Of a DNA stretch of 64,000 nt, positions 32,279 to 43,733 are shown in pieces. The notes under the pieces were generated by a model, which was not told the origin of the DNA, made no database searches, and was given only the letters and a program-made list of their open reading frames with translations. Where the stretch lies: contig DAIMGT010000004.1 of assembly GCA_036723735.1 (NCBI GenBank), positions 1 through 64,000 on the forward strand, written 5' to 3'. The stretch is from UBA4656 sp002405525. Its GTDB lineage: Bacteria > Pseudomonadota > Gammaproteobacteria > Xanthomonadales > Ahniellaceae. Numbering within the stretch: the first letter of the stretch is position 1; every line of letters begins with the position of its first letter. The position numbers and the translations under genes are program-made.

Positions 32279-33241
32279 ATGATGAGGCTGTTGATCGACA
32301 CCGACCCCGGCGTGGACGACGCGCTGGCGATCCTGATGGCGCTGGGCGATCCCGATGCCGAGGTGGTGGCGCTGACCGTTGCCGCCGGCAATGTCGGACT
32401 TCGGCATACCGTACCCAATGCATTGCGCACGCTGGAGATCGCCGGCGTGTCGGTGCCGGTCCACCCCGGTTGCGCCGGCCCGCTGGTGCGCCCGGCCGGC
32501 GACGCCGCCTTCGTTCACGGCGGTGACGGATTCGGCGACGCGGGCTTGCCCTTGCCCGCCGGCGCGCCCGCCGCCGAGCATGCTGCGCTGGCGATGCTCA
32601 GGCTGTCGCGGCTGCACGCCGGCGGCATCACGTTCGTGATGCTCGGTCCGCTGACCAACCTTGCGCTCGCGCTGCGGCTGGACCCGTCGCTGCCTTCGCG
32701 CGTGCCGCGGCTGGTGGTGATGGGCGGCGCGGTCACCGGGCGCGGCAACATCGACCGCCTGCCGGTGGAGTTCAATCTCGGCTTCGATCCGGAAGCTGCA
32801 CACATCGTCTTCGACGCCTGGCCGGGTCTCGAGTTGGTGGACTGGGAGGCGACCCTGGCGCACGCGCTGCCGTTCGAGCGCTTCGCCCGCTGGCTCGCGT
32901 CCGGCGACCACCGCGCGCGCTGGTACGCCGCGGTGTCGCGCAAGACCCGCGATTTCATGGCCACCACGCCGCACCGCGGTGCGTGGGTGGCGGCCGACGC
33001 GTTGGCGATGCTGGTGGCCCTGGAGCCCTATGCGGTCGAGCAGACGGTCGAGCATGCAGTGGCGATCGAGCTCGACGGCCGCCTGACCCGTGGTGCGACG
33101 GTGGTCGACTGGGATGACCGCGGACCGTCGGCCGCTCGCGTGCGGATCGTGCGCCGGGTCCGCGAGGACCGCTTTGCCGATCGCATCGCGGCCGCCCTGG
33201 GCGCAGCCCGCGCCCTCCCGGGCGTACCGGGCAGCCTCTGA
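32279..33241 (+). CDS. Nucleoside hydrolase (IUNH family)
   Basis: A 320-residue enzyme that cleaves the N-glycosidic bond of nucleosides, with calcium bound by the N-terminal DTDPGVDDA motif. Other family segments are [26 protein letters not shown] and the [14 protein letters not shown] region. Substrate preference is not evident. Two ATGs (32279 and 32282) are adjacent and the second is equally likely. A GCATACT element 40 bases upstream resembles a -10 box. It likely salvages nucleosides independently of recG upstream. Confidence 0.88.
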   Translation: MMRLLIDTDPGVDDALAILMALGDPDAEVVALTVAAGNVGLRHTVPNALRTLEIAGVSVPVHPGCAGPLVRPAGDAAFVHGGDGFGDAGLPLPAGAPAAEHAALAMLRLSRLHAGGITFVMLGPLTNLALALRLDPSLPSRVPRLVVMGGAVTGRGNIDRLPVEFNLGFDPEAAHIVFDAWPGLELVDWEATLAHALPFERFARWLASGDHRARWYAAVSRKTRDFMATTPHRGAWVAADALAMLVALEPYAVEQTVEHAVAIELDGRLTRGATVVDWDDRGPSAARVRIVRRVREDRFADRIAAALGAARALPGVPGSL

Positions 33242-33343
33242 TCGCGGTGCGGGTAAATCCGGTGCGGGCGTGGATCTTCGCTCCGGCGATTCGCCGGCAG
33301 CCGCGGCCCGGGTCGCGGCAGATCGCCCTCGGCGGGCGCCAAC

Positions 33344-33373
33344 TTGCGCAGGGGGCAGGACCGGCGCTAAACT
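33344..33373 (+). promoter_or_regulatory. Putative sigma-70 promoter for rpmE2
   Basis: TTGCGC at 33344-33349 and TAAACT at 33368-33373 are separated by 18 bp, about 25 bp before the ATG of rpmE2. The match to a -35/-10 pair is reasonable for this GC-rich genome. This is inferred from sequence. Confidence 0.5.
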
Positions 33374-33398
33374 GATCGTCTTTTCCCGAGGTGCCGCC

Positions 33399-33644
33399 AT
33401 GAAGGCCGACATCCATCCGAAGTACCAGCCGGTCGTGTTCCACGACATCTCTTGCGATTTCAAGTTCCTGACCCGTTCGACCATGACGAGCAAGGACAGG
33501 ATCACGTGGGAGGACGGCAAGGAGTATCCGGTCGTCAAGGTCGAGATCTCGAGCCAGTCGCACCCGTTTTTCACCGGCAAGCAGAAGGTGGTCGACACCG
33601 GAGGCCGGCTGGAGAAGTTCCGCAAGCGTTACGCCGGCAAGTAG
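33399..33644 (+). CDS. rpmE2: Ribosomal protein L31, type B
   Basis: An 81-residue large-subunit protein. The sequence [20 protein letters not shown] with [24 protein letters not shown] and [13 protein letters not shown] is the B-type paralogue. It lacks the CxxC zinc motif of the A-type L31. B-type forms are often expressed in zinc-poor conditions, but no Zur operator was identified here. A strong intrinsic terminator lies 79 bp after the stop. Confidence 0.96.
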   Translation: MKADIHPKYQPVVFHDISCDFKFLTRSTMTSKDRITWEDGKEYPVVKVEISSQSHPFFTGKQKVVDTGGRLEKFRKRYAGK

Positions 33645-33722
33645 ACGGTGCGGCGCCGCCGCGCGCCGGTCCAATCCCCCGGTTGATGGACCGCGGCAGG
33701 GACGGCCGCGACCACGAGGCGG

Positions 33723-33758
33723 AAAAACGCCGCGCCCGCGAGGGCGCGGCGTTTTTCT
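33723..33758 (+). terminator. Intrinsic terminator after rpmE2
   Basis: AAAAACGCCGCGCCC and GGGCGCGGCGTTTTT form an almost perfect 15-bp stem around a 4-5 nt loop, followed by further T-rich sequence (CTTT). This is the clearest Rho-independent terminator in the window. It separates rpmE2 from gltA, and its poly-A/poly-T flanks would allow use in both directions. Confidence 0.88.
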
Positions 33759-33892
33759 TTGCGCCGCCGCCGCGCCGGTCCGACCTGCCGCCCGCGCTGC
33801 CGACCTGCCCTGTGCGATACTCGCGGGCGGGCCTCAGGGCGTCCGAAACGGCCGTCCAGGCCCCGATCCGACCGCAGCGAGGAGTCCGCCCC

Positions 33893-35182
33893 GTGTCCAA
33901 GAGCGTCGTCCTGACCGATCCCGACAACAAGGCCATCGGCCTGCCGCTGGTGACCGGGTCGGTGGGCCCGTCAGCGATCGACATCGGCCGGCTGCACAAG
34001 GAAACGGGGCTGTTCACCTACGATCCCGGCTTCATGTCGACCGCCAGCACGCGCTCGGCGATCACCTACATCGACGGTGACGCCGGCGTCCTGCTCTACC
34101 GCGGCTACCCGATCGAGCAGCTGGCCAAGCACTCGCACTTCCTCGAGGTCGCTTACCTGCTGCTCAACGGCGAACTGCCCAATGCGAAGCAGTTCAGCGA
34201 ATTCGAGCATCAGATCACGCACCACACAATGATGCGCGAGTCGATGCGCCACTTCCTCAATGGATTCCACTACGACGCCCATCCGATGGCGATGATGTGT
34301 GCGGTGGTCGGGTCGTTGGCGGCGTTCTACCACGACTCGACCGACATCGAGGACCCGAAGCAGCGCTACCTGGCGGCGATCCGTCTGATCGCCAAGATGC
34401 CGACCATCGCCGCTGCCGCCTACCGCTACTCGATCGGCTGGCCGATCCGCTTCCCGCGCAACAACCTCGAATACTGCACGCGCTTCCTGCACATGATGTT
34501 CGAGGTGCCGAGCGAGCGGCTGGAGCTGCCGCCGGTGGCGGCCAAGGCGCTTGACCTGTTGTTCATCCTGCACGCCGACCACGAGCAGAATGCATCGACC
34601 TCCACCGTGCGGCTGATCGGCTCGACCGGCGCCAATCCCTATGCCTGCATCGCCGGCGGCATCGCCGCGCTGTGGGGTCCGGCGCACGGCGGCGCCAACG
34701 AGGCGGTGCTGAAGATGCTGGAGGAGATCGGCACCCCCGACCAGGTCGGCAAGGCGGTGGAGAAGGCGAAGGACAAGAACTCCGGTTTCCGCCTGATGGG
34801 CTTCGGCCATCGCGTGTACAAGAACTACGATCCGCGCGCGGCGATCATCCGCGAGATGACGCACAAGGTGCTGGCGGAACTCGGTGTGTCCGATCCGCTG
34901 CTGGAAGTGGCTCTGAAACTCGAGGAGGCGGCGCTTCAGGATCCGTACTTCATCGAGCGCAAGCTGTATCCGAACGTCGACTTCTACTCGGGCCTGATCT
35001 ACAAGGCGCTCAACATCCCGACCGAACTCTTCACCGTCATGTTCGCACTGGGCCGCACGCCGGGGTGGGTCGCCCACTGGCTGGAGCAGCAGGTCACTCC
35101 GGACGCCAAGATCGGCCGCCCGCGGCAGGTCTACGTCGGCGCAGCGCAGCGCGACTACGTGCCGATCAGCCAGCGCGCCTGA
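33893..35182 (+). CDS. gltA: Citrate synthase
   Basis: A 429-residue TCA-cycle enzyme of the type II, hexameric NADH-sensitive class. Visible are [24 protein letters not shown], the catalytic histidine region [29 protein letters not shown] and RPRQVYVG near the end. The GTG start at 33893 follows an AGCGAGGAG ribosome-binding site and gives [13 protein letters not shown]. It has its own region after the rpmE2 terminator. Confidence 0.96.
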   Translation: MSKSVVLTDPDNKAIGLPLVTGSVGPSAIDIGRLHKETGLFTYDPGFMSTASTRSAITYIDGDAGVLLYRGYPIEQLAKHSHFLEVAYLLLNGELPNAKQFSEFEHQITHHTMMRESMRHFLNGFHYDAHPMAMMCAVVGSLAAFYHDSTDIEDPKQRYLAAIRLIAKMPTIAAAAYRYSIGWPIRFPRNNLEYCTRFLHMMFEVPSERLELPPVAAKALDLLFILHADHEQNASTSTVRLIGSTGANPYACIAGGIAALWGPAHGGANEAVLKMLEEIGTPDQVGKAVEKAKDKNSGFRLMGFGHRVYKNYDPRAAIIREMTHKVLAELGVSDPLLEVALKLEEAALQDPYFIERKLYPNVDFYSGLIYKALNIPTELFTVMFALGRTPGWVAHWLEQQVTPDAKIGRPRQVYVGAAQRDYVPISQRA

Positions 35183-35216
35183 TCCGCCGCAGCGGGCCGG
35201 ACCGCCGCGCCCGGGT

Positions 35217-35843
35217 TCATCCGACGGCGCCGTCGCCGGCCAGCAGCGCCCTGAGTTCGCCCACCGAAGCGCGCGCCTGCGGCCGGCGGTCGACGCGCGA
35301 ACGCGGCGGCTGATGCAGCGCGTGCCGCGGCAGGATCGCCACCTCGAAGGGCACGCCGCCTGCTTCGAAGGCGAGCAGCGTGGCGTCGACCGGGGTGCCG
35401 TCGGCCAGTTCGTAGCGGCGCCCGCGCTGATCGCCGCGAACGCCGAGGGCATCCAGCGCGCGAAGCACTTCTCCGCCATCGTCGGCGTGAACGTGGACCT
35501 GCACCGGGTCGTGTTCGCCCGCTGTCCCGTCGAGAACCGGGCCGGCCAGCCGCGGCGAGAAGGCGGCGAAGAAGCCCAGCGCCTCGAGGGCCGCCTCGCG
35601 CAGGTGACGCAGTCGGGCGGCCCCGGCCCCGCCGCCGAACAGCCGACGATGTTCGGCCAGCGCTGCTTCGATCTCGCTCGCGCCGGGCAGGTCGCGCTCG
35701 TCGCGTGCGCCGAGCCGCAGCGCCGCCTTACGGCGCGCGGCCGCCGGGTCGCCGCCGTCGTGCATCGCAAGCAGCCGTGCCGCCTCCGCGGCCACCCGGG
35801 TGCGCAGGCTCGGCGCGCGGGCTGCGCCCCGTGGCCGGGCCAT
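35217..35843 (-). CDS. Conserved hypothetical protein (nucleotidyltransferase-like)
   Basis: A 208-residue protein with an N-terminal helical segment (AAEAARLLAMHDGGDPAAARRKAALRLG) and LFGGGAGAARLRHLREAALEAL. It resembles a conserved protein often found between gltA and other housekeeping genes in related bacteria; some relatives are described as nucleotidyltransferase-like. The catalytic signature is not clear enough to assign an activity. Its ATG overlaps the stop of mrcA (ATGA), so it is probably co-transcribed with it. Function unknown. Confidence 0.7.
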   Translation of the reverse strand: MARPRGAARAPSLRTRVAAEAARLLAMHDGGDPAAARRKAALRLGARDERDLPGASEIEAALAEHRRLFGGGAGAARLRHLREAALEALGFFAAFSPRLAGPVLDGTAGEHDPVQVHVHADDGGEVLRALDALGVRGDQRGRRYELADGTPVDATLLAFEAGGVPFEVAILPRHALHQPPRSRVDRRPQARASVGELRALLAGDGAVG

Positions 35844-38329
35844 CAGAAGATATCCAGCGCCTGCCGGTCGTCGGCCTTGCCGGCATCCGGGGCATCGCGC
35901 TGCGCAGCGAGGCGCGCGATGTCCTCGACCTTGAAAACCTCTATCGCGCCATCTTCACCATCCACCGTACCGAGCAGCGCGCCGGTCGACGGGTCGATGC
36001 GCGCGGTGGTGATGCCCGAGGGAACTTCCAGTGGCGACTCCGGGACACCGTCGAGCGCGACGCGCATGAACGCGGTCCACATCGGCACCGCTGTGCGCGC
36101 CGCGAACTCGCCGCGCCCCAGCGGCGAGAAATCGTCCTGCCCGATCCAGGTCGTCGCCACCATCCGATCGTTGTAGCCGGAAAACCACACGTCGCGGAAC
36201 TCGTTGGTGGTGCCGGTCTTGCCGGCGAGATCCCCGCGTCCCAGCTCCAGCGCCCCGCGCCCGGTGCCGCGGCGCACCACGTCGCGCAGCAGCGAGGTGA
36301 CGAGATATGCATTGCGTGCATCGATCACCCGCGGGGCGAGGCGCACAGCGTCCGACGCCGCGCCTTCGGTGGCCGTGGCGTTCGCGGGCGCGGCGGCGAC
36401 CGTGCCCAGCAACGTGCCAAGGTCCTGCGCGGTGCCGGTGGCGCCGCCCGACTCGGCGAGCCGCTCCGCGCAGCGCGCACAGGCGCGCACCGGATCGGCG
36501 GCGTAGACCACGTTGCCGCGGTCGTCATCGATCCGCGACACGAACCACGGTTCGACGAGGTATCCCCCGTTGGCGAACGCGGCGTAGCCGCGCGCCATCC
36601 CGATCGGCGGCACCGAACTGGTGCCCAGCGCCAACGACAGGTTCTCCGGCAGGGTTTCCGGCGCGAAGCCGAAGCGGGCGATGAAATCGCGCGCGTAGCG
36701 CACGCCGATCGCGTCCAGCACGCGCACCGACACTAGGTTGCGCGACTTCACCATCGCCTCGCGCAGCCGCATCGGACCTTCGAACGCGTCGTCGTCGTTG
36801 GATGGCTTCCACAGGCCGTCGGGGCGCGACGGGTCGGCGAACACCAGCGGCGCATCGTTGACGATGCTGGCCGGAGTGAAGCCGCGTTCGAAGGCGGCGG
36901 AATAGACGAACGGCTTGAAGCTCGAACCCGGCTGGCGATTGCCCTGGATCGCGCGGTTGAACTTGGATGCGCCGAACGAAAACCCTCCGACCAGGGCGGT
37001 GACTGCCCCGTCCTCGGGCGACAGCGCGACCAGCGCGGCCTGAGCCCTTGGCAGCTGGGCGAGGTTCCAGGCGCCGTCCTCGCCGCGTTGCAGCCGCACC
37101 ACGTCACCGCGCGCGAGCACGTCCGCCGCACGGCGCGGTGCCGGTCCACGACTGTCCTCGGTCAGGTAGGGGCGCGCCCACGACATCGCCGTCAGCGGCA
37201 GTTCGACTACCTGGCGGTCGACGAGGTACACCTGGGCCGATTGGTCGCCGACCTCGACCACCGCACCGGGCACCAGGCCCGCCAGCGGGCGGAAGCTGGC
37301 CAGCAGTGGGTCCCACTGCTCAGGCCCGGAGCCGTCGGCGATCTCGATCCGTGCTTCCGCACCGCGCCACCCATGGCGGCGGTCGTAGTCGCCCAAGGTC
37401 TGGCGAACCGCGCGGTTGGCTGCCTCCTGCAGGCGCGAGTCCAGCGTAGTCCGCACCACGTAGCCTGAAGTGAGCGCCTCGGCGCCCAGCTTCTCGATCG
37501 CGAACAGGCGGACCATTTCCGCCAGCCACGCAGCCTCGACCTCGACTGGCGGTTCGTGGGGGGTCGCGGTGTCGGGTGCCGCCACCGCGGCATCGTGCGC
37601 CGCACGGTCGATGAACCCCTCCTCGAGCATGCGCAGCAGGACGTAGTCGCGGCGTTCGCGGGCGCGCGTGGGATTGACCACCGGATTGGCGGTGGACGGA
37701 AACTTGGGGATCGACGCCAGCATGGCCGCCTCCGGCAGCGTGAGCTGGTCGAGGGTCTTGCCGTAGTAGAAATCGGCGGCGGCGACCACCCCGTAGGCCC
37801 GCGACCCGAAGAAAATCTTGTTGAGGTACAGCTCGAGGATTTCGTCTTTGGATAGCTCGCGTTCCATCTTGAGCGCGAGAAAGATCTCGGTCAGCTTGCG
37901 CGAGAACGAGTACTCGGGGCTGAGGAAGAAGTTCTTGGCCACCTGCTGGGTGATGGTGCTGCCACCCGGAACCCTCTGGAGGTCGGAGGTCGCGAGCAGC
38001 CAGATCGCGCGCGCGATCCCGACCACGTCGATCCCCGGGTGGTCGTAGAAGCGCGCATCCTCGATCGCGATGAAGGCCTGCCGGACCTGGTCCGGGATGT
38101 CTGCGATGGGAACCGGGGTCCGCCGCGTTTCGCCGAACACCGCGACCAGCTTGTCGTCGGCGCTGAGCACCCGCAGCGGAACTTGCAGCCGCACCTCGCG
38201 CAGCTCGGCCACGTCCGGCAGGCGCGGCGCGATCAGCCAGTAGGCGACGCCGAGGGCGGCGGCGGCGGCGAGGACGCCCAGCAGGCCGAGAACCAGCGCC
38301 CCCTGGATGATTCGGCGGAACCAAGGCAT
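35843..38329 (-). CDS. mrcA: Penicillin-binding protein 1A
   Basis: An 828-residue bifunctional murein synthase anchored by an N-terminal membrane helix (ALVLGLLGVLAAAAALGVAYWL). The glycosyltransferase GT51 domain contains AIEDARFYDHPG, GGSTITQQVAKN and RKLTEIFLALKMERELSKDEILELYLN motifs. The transpeptidase domain has the SxxK as GSSFKPFVYSAAFE, SRNLVSVRVLDAIG and the KTGTTNEFRD motif. ATG 38329 is chosen because the signal-anchor begins there. It is divergent from pilM, the textbook mrcA/pilMNOPQ layout. A weak TATACT -10-like box is present on its strand at 38379-38384. Confidence 0.95.
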   Translation of the reverse strand: MPWFRRIIQGALVLGLLGVLAAAAALGVAYWLIAPRLPDVAELREVRLQVPLRVLSADDKLVAVFGETRRTPVPIADIPDQVRQAFIAIEDARFYDHPGIDVVGIARAIWLLATSDLQRVPGGSTITQQVAKNFFLSPEYSFSRKLTEIFLALKMERELSKDEILELYLNKIFFGSRAYGVVAAADFYYGKTLDQLTLPEAAMLASIPKFPSTANPVVNPTRARERRDYVLLRMLEEGFIDRAAHDAAVAAPDTATPHEPPVEVEAAWLAEMVRLFAIEKLGAEALTSGYVVRTTLDSRLQEAANRAVRQTLGDYDRRHGWRGAEARIEIADGSGPEQWDPLLASFRPLAGLVPGAVVEVGDQSAQVYLVDRQVVELPLTAMSWARPYLTEDSRGPAPRRAADVLARGDVVRLQRGEDGAWNLAQLPRAQAALVALSPEDGAVTALVGGFSFGASKFNRAIQGNRQPGSSFKPFVYSAAFERGFTPASIVNDAPLVFADPSRPDGLWKPSNDDDAFEGPMRLREAMVKSRNLVSVRVLDAIGVRYARDFIARFGFAPETLPENLSLALGTSSVPPIGMARGYAAFANGGYLVEPWFVSRIDDDRGNVVYAADPVRACARCAERLAESGGATGTAQDLGTLLGTVAAAPANATATEGAASDAVRLAPRVIDARNAYLVTSLLRDVVRRGTGRGALELGRGDLAGKTGTTNEFRDVWFSGYNDRMVATTWIGQDDFSPLGRGEFAARTAVPMWTAFMRVALDGVPESPLEVPSGITTARIDPSTGALLGTVDGEDGAIEVFKVEDIARLAAQRDAPDAGKADDRQALDIF

Positions 38330-38384
38330 GCGGATCGGGGACCGGGGCAAGCGGGCAGCACGACGGCCCGGGCATCGAGTATAG

Positions 38385-39616
<1,232 letters not shown>

Positions 39617-39617
<1 letters not shown>

Positions 39618-40216
39618 TGGCACGGATCAACCTTCTGCCGTGGCGCGAGGAGCGCCGCAAGCTGCGCAACCGGCAGGCGCAGACGCTGTTCGCCTCCGTC
39701 GCTGTGGCGGCGGTGCTGGCGGTCGTGCTGGTGATGGTCCAGTACGACCGCGGCATCGAGGGGCAATTGCAGCGCAACCGCCTGCTCGAACAGGAGATCA
39801 CGACGGTCGACCGCCAGATCAAGGAGATCGAGGGCTTCGAGGAGGAGCGTGCGCGCCTGCTGTCGCGCAAGCAGATCATCGAGCAGCTGCAGGCCAACCG
39901 GTCGATGATGGTGCACCTGTTCGACGAGATGGCGCGCACCATTCCCGAGGGCGTCCGTCTGACTTCGATCAAGCAGTCCGGCCTCCAGCTTGCGCTCGAG
40001 GGCGCCGCGGAATCGAACGCCCGCGTGTCGGAGTACATGAAGAGGCTGGAGGGATCCGAATGGATGGACAACGCCGACCTGCAGATTTCCGAAGCGAAGG
40101 GCGCCGACGCGCGCGGTCGTTTCGTGTTCACGCTGCGGGTCGACCTGCGCAAGGTCGACGGCGAGGACGGTGAGGCCGATGAAGCCGCGGTCGCGGCAGG
40201 CGGAGGTGGCTCGTGA
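39617..40216 (+). CDS. pilN: Type IV pilus assembly protein PilN
   Basis: A 199-residue bitopic inner-membrane protein that couples PilM to PilO. The N-terminal RINLLPWREERRK is the conserved PilM-binding peptide. A single membrane helix (ASVAVAAVLAVVLVMV) and a coiled coil (RLLEQEITTVDRQIKEIE) follow. The tail is an unusual Ala/Gly/Ser-rich extension (AAVAAGGGGS). The gene overlaps pilM upstream and pilO downstream. Confidence 0.95.
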
Positions 40217-40887
40217 AGCTGCAGGAAATCAACCTCAACGACCTCGACTTCCAGCAGATGGGAGCCTGGCCGGTTCCGGTCCGGGCGCTGTTCGCCGCCG
40301 TGCTCTTCATCCTGATCGCCGGCGGCGGCTGGATGCTGTACGTGCAGCCCAAGCGCGAGGCTCTGGCCAGCCACGAGCGCACCGAGCAGGAGCTGCTGGA
40401 CCAGTTCCGGCTCAAGCAGGGCAAGGTGGTGAATCTCCCGGAACTGAAGCGCCAGCTGGACGAGATGAAGGAACTGCTGCGCCAGATGCTGCGCCAGCTG
40501 CCCAGCAGGACCGAGATGCCGGACTTGCTGGTCGACATCTCGCAGACCGCCCTGTCGACCGGCATCGACAACCAGAAGTTCGAGCCGGGTCCCGAGGTCG
40601 TTCGGGAGTTCTACGCCGAAAAGCCGATCAACCTGCGCATGGTCGGCACCTACCATCAGTTCGGGGCCTTCGTGAGCGGCGTGGCGTCGCTGCCGCGGGT
40701 GGTCATTCTCACCATGCACGACATTTCGCTGCGCCCGCAGACCGTGTCCACGCCCGGCGGCCCGCCGCCGCGAGCGGGCGAGCTCGTCCTCGAGGGGTCG
40801 GTGCGAACCTACCGCTACGTCGACGAGAACGAGATGGCTGCGGAAAACGCCGCGAGTTCGCCGTCCGCCGCACAGGGAGGCGGGTAA
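40213..40887 (+). CDS. pilO: Type IV pilus inner-membrane protein PilO
   Basis: A 224-residue PilO homologue with a GTG start overlapping the pilN stop. It shows MKLQEINLNDLDFQQMGAWP, a membrane helix (FAAVLFILIAGGGWMLYV) and a ferredoxin-like periplasmic part that pairs with PilN (MVGTYHQFGAFVSGVASLPRVV). Its C-terminus is Ala/Gly/Ser-rich. It helps align the machine between the inner-membrane motor and the outer-membrane secretin. Confidence 0.95.
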   Translation: MKLQEINLNDLDFQQMGAWPVPVRALFAAVLFILIAGGGWMLYVQPKREALASHERTEQELLDQFRLKQGKVVNLPELKRQLDEMKELLRQMLRQLPSRTEMPDLLVDISQTALSTGIDNQKFEPGPEVVREFYAEKPINLRMVGTYHQFGAFVSGVASLPRVVILTMHDISLRPQTVSTPGGPPPRAGELVLEGSVRTYRYVDENEMAAENAASSPSAAQGGG

Positions 40888-40889
40888 AG

Positions 40890-41408
40890 ATGCGCGCCAA
40901 TCACCCCCTGCCGGCCGGCGTGGTCGCGATCTTCGCCTGTCTCGCGCTGGCGGGTTGTTCCCGCGGCGCCGAGGACTTGCAGGCGCAGATCGACGAGATC
41001 AGGAACATGCGTGGCGCGCCGCTCGAGCCATTGCCGGTCATGAAGACCTTCGAGGTCTTCGAGTACCAGTCGGAAAACCTTCGCGACCCGTTTTCCGCGG
41101 CCGTGGAGCAGGCGGCGCAGCCGGTCGGGCCGCGCCCCGACATGAACCGGCCGCGCGAGGCCCTCGAGGCCTTTCCCCTGGATTCGCTGGAAATGGTCGG
41201 CACGCTCGGATTGACGACCGATGTCACCGGCCTGGTGAAGGACCCGGACGGTGTGATCCACCGGGTGCGGCCCGACAACTACATCGGTCAGGGCTTCGGC
41301 CGCATCACCAGTATCTACGAGGACAGGATCGAGCTCGTCGAGCTGATCCCGAATGGCGTCGGCGGGTGGATCGAGCGACCTGCCTCGATCGCGCTCGGCG
41401 AGCAATAA
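40890..41408 (+). CDS. pilP: Type IV pilus lipoprotein PilP
   Basis: A 172-residue inner-membrane lipoprotein with lipobox LAGC (about residues 19-22). It connects PilN/PilO with the N-terminal domains of the PilQ secretin. The conserved segments LRDPF, the LEMVGTLG strand and RVRPDNYIGQGFGRI are present. It follows pilO by 2 bp and precedes pilQ by 19 bp. Confidence 0.95.
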   Translation: MRANHPLPAGVVAIFACLALAGCSRGAEDLQAQIDEIRNMRGAPLEPLPVMKTFEVFEYQSENLRDPFSAAVEQAAQPVGPRPDMNRPREALEAFPLDSLEMVGTLGLTTDVTGLVKDPDGVIHRVRPDNYIGQGFGRITSIYEDRIELVELIPNGVGGWIERPASIALGEQ

Positions 41409-41427
41409 CCCACTGGGGGATCAGAGC

Positions 41428-43686
41428 ATGAGCACCATCATCGCGAACCAGCCCCGACGGTTCGATCCCGCCGGCGAACGAGCCGCGCGAGCCTTGTTCC
41501 GCTTGCTGGCGGCGGCCGTCGCCGCCGTGCCGGGCGCGGCGCTGGCGCAGAACGTACTCGAATCGGTGTCGTTCAGTCCCGGCCCAGGCGGTCAGGTCGA
41601 CATCGTGATGGCGCTGGCGCAGCCGCCGGCCGACCCGAAGCTGTTCACCACCGAAGCGCCGCCGCGCATCGCGATCGATTTCGACAATACCCGCAACGGC
41701 CTTGCCGAGCGCCGGATCGCGGTCGGCGTCGGTGCTGCCAGCGCGATTTCCGCGATCGAGGCCGCGGGCCGGACCCGGCTGGTCGTCGAATTGCTGCGTC
41801 CGACCGCTTACAGCACCCGCCTCGACGGCAATCGGCTGGTGCTGTCGGTCGGCAGCGGCGACAGCGCCGCTGCGGCCGCAATCACATCCGGCAACGAGCC
41901 CGGCCGGGCGGCTGGTGGACGACCCGAGGTGTCCAACGTCGATTTCCGTCGCGGAAGGAACGGCGAAGGGCGCGTGGTGGTGACCTTCAGCGGCGACGGA
42001 GTCGCTGCGGATCTCAGCCGCCAGGGAAACCGGGTCGTGGTCGCCCTGCGCGGCGTCGCCCTGCCGGCGGCCATGGCGCAGCGCCTCGATGTGACCGATT
42101 TCGCCACGCCAGTGGAGTTCGTCGAGACCCGGGCCACCGCCGACGGTGTGCGGATGGAGGTTCGTGCCAGCGGCGATTTCGAGCAGCTTGCCTACCAAAC
42201 CGGTCTCGAATATGTCGTCGAGATCGCACCGGCGCGCGTGATGACGGAGGCCGAGCGTCGGCAGAAGGAGTCCGAATACGTCGGAGAGCGGGTCACCTTC
42301 AACTTCCAGGACATCCCGGTCCGATCGGTCCTGCAGCTGATCGCAGACGTCTCGCAACTCAACGTGGTGGTGGCCGACACCGTCAGTGGCAACGTGACCC
42401 TGCGCCTCGACAACGTTCCCTGGGACCAGGCACTCGAGATCATCCTGCAGGCGAAGGGGCTCGACAAGCGGCGTCGGGGCAACGTGATCTGGGTGGCGCC
42501 GACCGCCGAGATCGCCGCCCGCGAGCAGGCGCTGGAGGACGCGCGGATCGCGCTCGAGGATCGCGCGCCGCTGGTGTCCGAATACGTCGCGATCAACTAC
42601 GCCAGCGCAAAGGACATCGCCGAACTGCTCACCAGCGAGTCGCTGCGCGCTGCGGGGCAGGGCGGCGCCGGCGGCCAGGCCAACGCCGCGACCCAGCGCA
42701 GCACCGGATTCCTTTCGTCGCGCGGCAGCGTGAGCTTCGACGAGCGCACCAACACCCTGCTGGTCAACGACACGGCCGAGAAGATCGCGGAGGTTCGCGA
42801 CCTCGTCGCGCTGCTCGACCGCCCGGTCGACCAGGTGCTCATCGAGTCGCGCATCGTGATCGCCGACGAGTCGTTCGGCCGCGAACTCGGCGCGCGCTTC
42901 GGCCTCAGCGGCGCCTACGAGGACCGCGAGGGCAACATCATCACCACCGGCGGCACCGCGAGGGCGACCGACAACATGGTGAACGAGGCGCTCGCGAACC
43001 GATTGAGGGGGCGCACCAGTGGCCTTCCGGTCGGCGCGCCCGGACCGCAGGGCGGCGGTGTTGTGGTGCCTGGACTCGACCAGCGCCTGAACGTCAACCT
43101 GCCCGTAGCCAGTGCAGCCGGCAACTTCGCGCTGGCTGTCCTGGGGCAGGACTATCTGCTCGATCTGGAACTGTCGGCGCTCAGCGAAGAGGGCAAGGGC
43201 GAGGTCATTTCCGCGCCGCGTGTGATCACCGCCAACCAGCGCGAGGCCGTCATCCGCCAGGGCGACGAGGTCGGGTACGTCACGATCGCGCCAGGTCAAG
43301 GCAATACGGTGCCGATCCCGAACGTGCAGTTCAAGGACGTGCTGCTGGAGCTCAAGGTGGTCCCCACCATCACCCGCGACCAGCGCGTGTTCCTGGCGAT
43401 GAACGTCAAGAAGGACGAGGTTTCCGGATTTATCGACACCTCGATCGGACAGGTGCCGCAGATCAACAAGCGCGAGATCAACACCGCGGTGCTGGTCGAG
43501 AACGGCCAGACCGTGGTGCTGGGCGGCGTCTACGAGTTCCGCAGCCGCAAGGACCTGAGCAAGGTGCCGTTTCTCGGTGACCTGCCGGCAGTGGGCAACC
43601 TGTTCCGCAATACCAGCGCGTCGTCCGACAAGGCGGAGCTGCTGATCTTCGTGACCCCGAAAATCCTCGAGCAGGGCGTCCGCTAG
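41428..43686 (+). CDS. pilQ: Type IV pilus outer-membrane secretin PilQ
   Basis: A 752-residue secretin that forms the outer-membrane pore for the pilus. After a signal peptide (ALFRLLAAAVAAVPGAALA) come two AMIN domains (VLESVSFSPGPGGQVDIVMALAQP and a second near residue 170) and the N0/N1 domains (VTFNFQDIPVRSVLQLIADVS, INYASAKDIAELL). The C-terminal secretin domain has VISAPRVITANQ and VPFLGDLPAVGNLFR. It is the last pil gene, followed 47 bp later by an Ig-like lipoprotein rather than the frequently seen aroK/aroB. Confidence 0.95.
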   Translation: MSTIIANQPRRFDPAGERAARALFRLLAAAVAAVPGAALAQNVLESVSFSPGPGGQVDIVMALAQPPADPKLFTTEAPPRIAIDFDNTRNGLAERRIAVGVGAASAISAIEAAGRTRLVVELLRPTAYSTRLDGNRLVLSVGSGDSAAAAAITSGNEPGRAAGGRPEVSNVDFRRGRNGEGRVVVTFSGDGVAADLSRQGNRVVVALRGVALPAAMAQRLDVTDFATPVEFVETRATADGVRMEVRASGDFEQLAYQTGLEYVVEIAPARVMTEAERRQKESEYVGERVTFNFQDIPVRSVLQLIADVSQLNVVVADTVSGNVTLRLDNVPWDQALEIILQAKGLDKRRRGNVIWVAPTAEIAAREQALEDARIALEDRAPLVSEYVAINYASAKDIAELLTSESLRAAGQGGAGGQANAATQRSTGFLSSRGSVSFDERTNTLLVNDTAEKIAEVRDLVALLDRPVDQVLIESRIVIADESFGRELGARFGLSGAYEDREGNIITTGGTARATDNMVNEALANRLRGRTSGLPVGAPGPQGGGVVVPGLDQRLNVNLPVASAAGNFALAVLGQDYLLDLELSALSEEGKGEVISAPRVITANQREAVIRQGDEVGYVTIAPGQGNTVPIPNVQFKDVLLELKVVPTITRDQRVFLAMNVKKDEVSGFIDTSIGQVPQINKREINTAVLVENGQTVVLGGVYEFRSRKDLSKVPFLGDLPAVGNLFRNTSASSDKAELLIFVTPKILEQGVR

Positions 43687-43733
43687 GACGCGCGCCCATC
43701 GGCGGGAACCCCATCTTGAATCGGAGAAACCCC

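Noticed and set aside
33452..33892. A 146-residue N-terminal extension of citrate synthase in the open frame upstream of GTG 33893
   Set aside because: It overlaps the rpmE2 gene and its terminator and has no homology; GTG 33893 follows a good ribosome-binding site.
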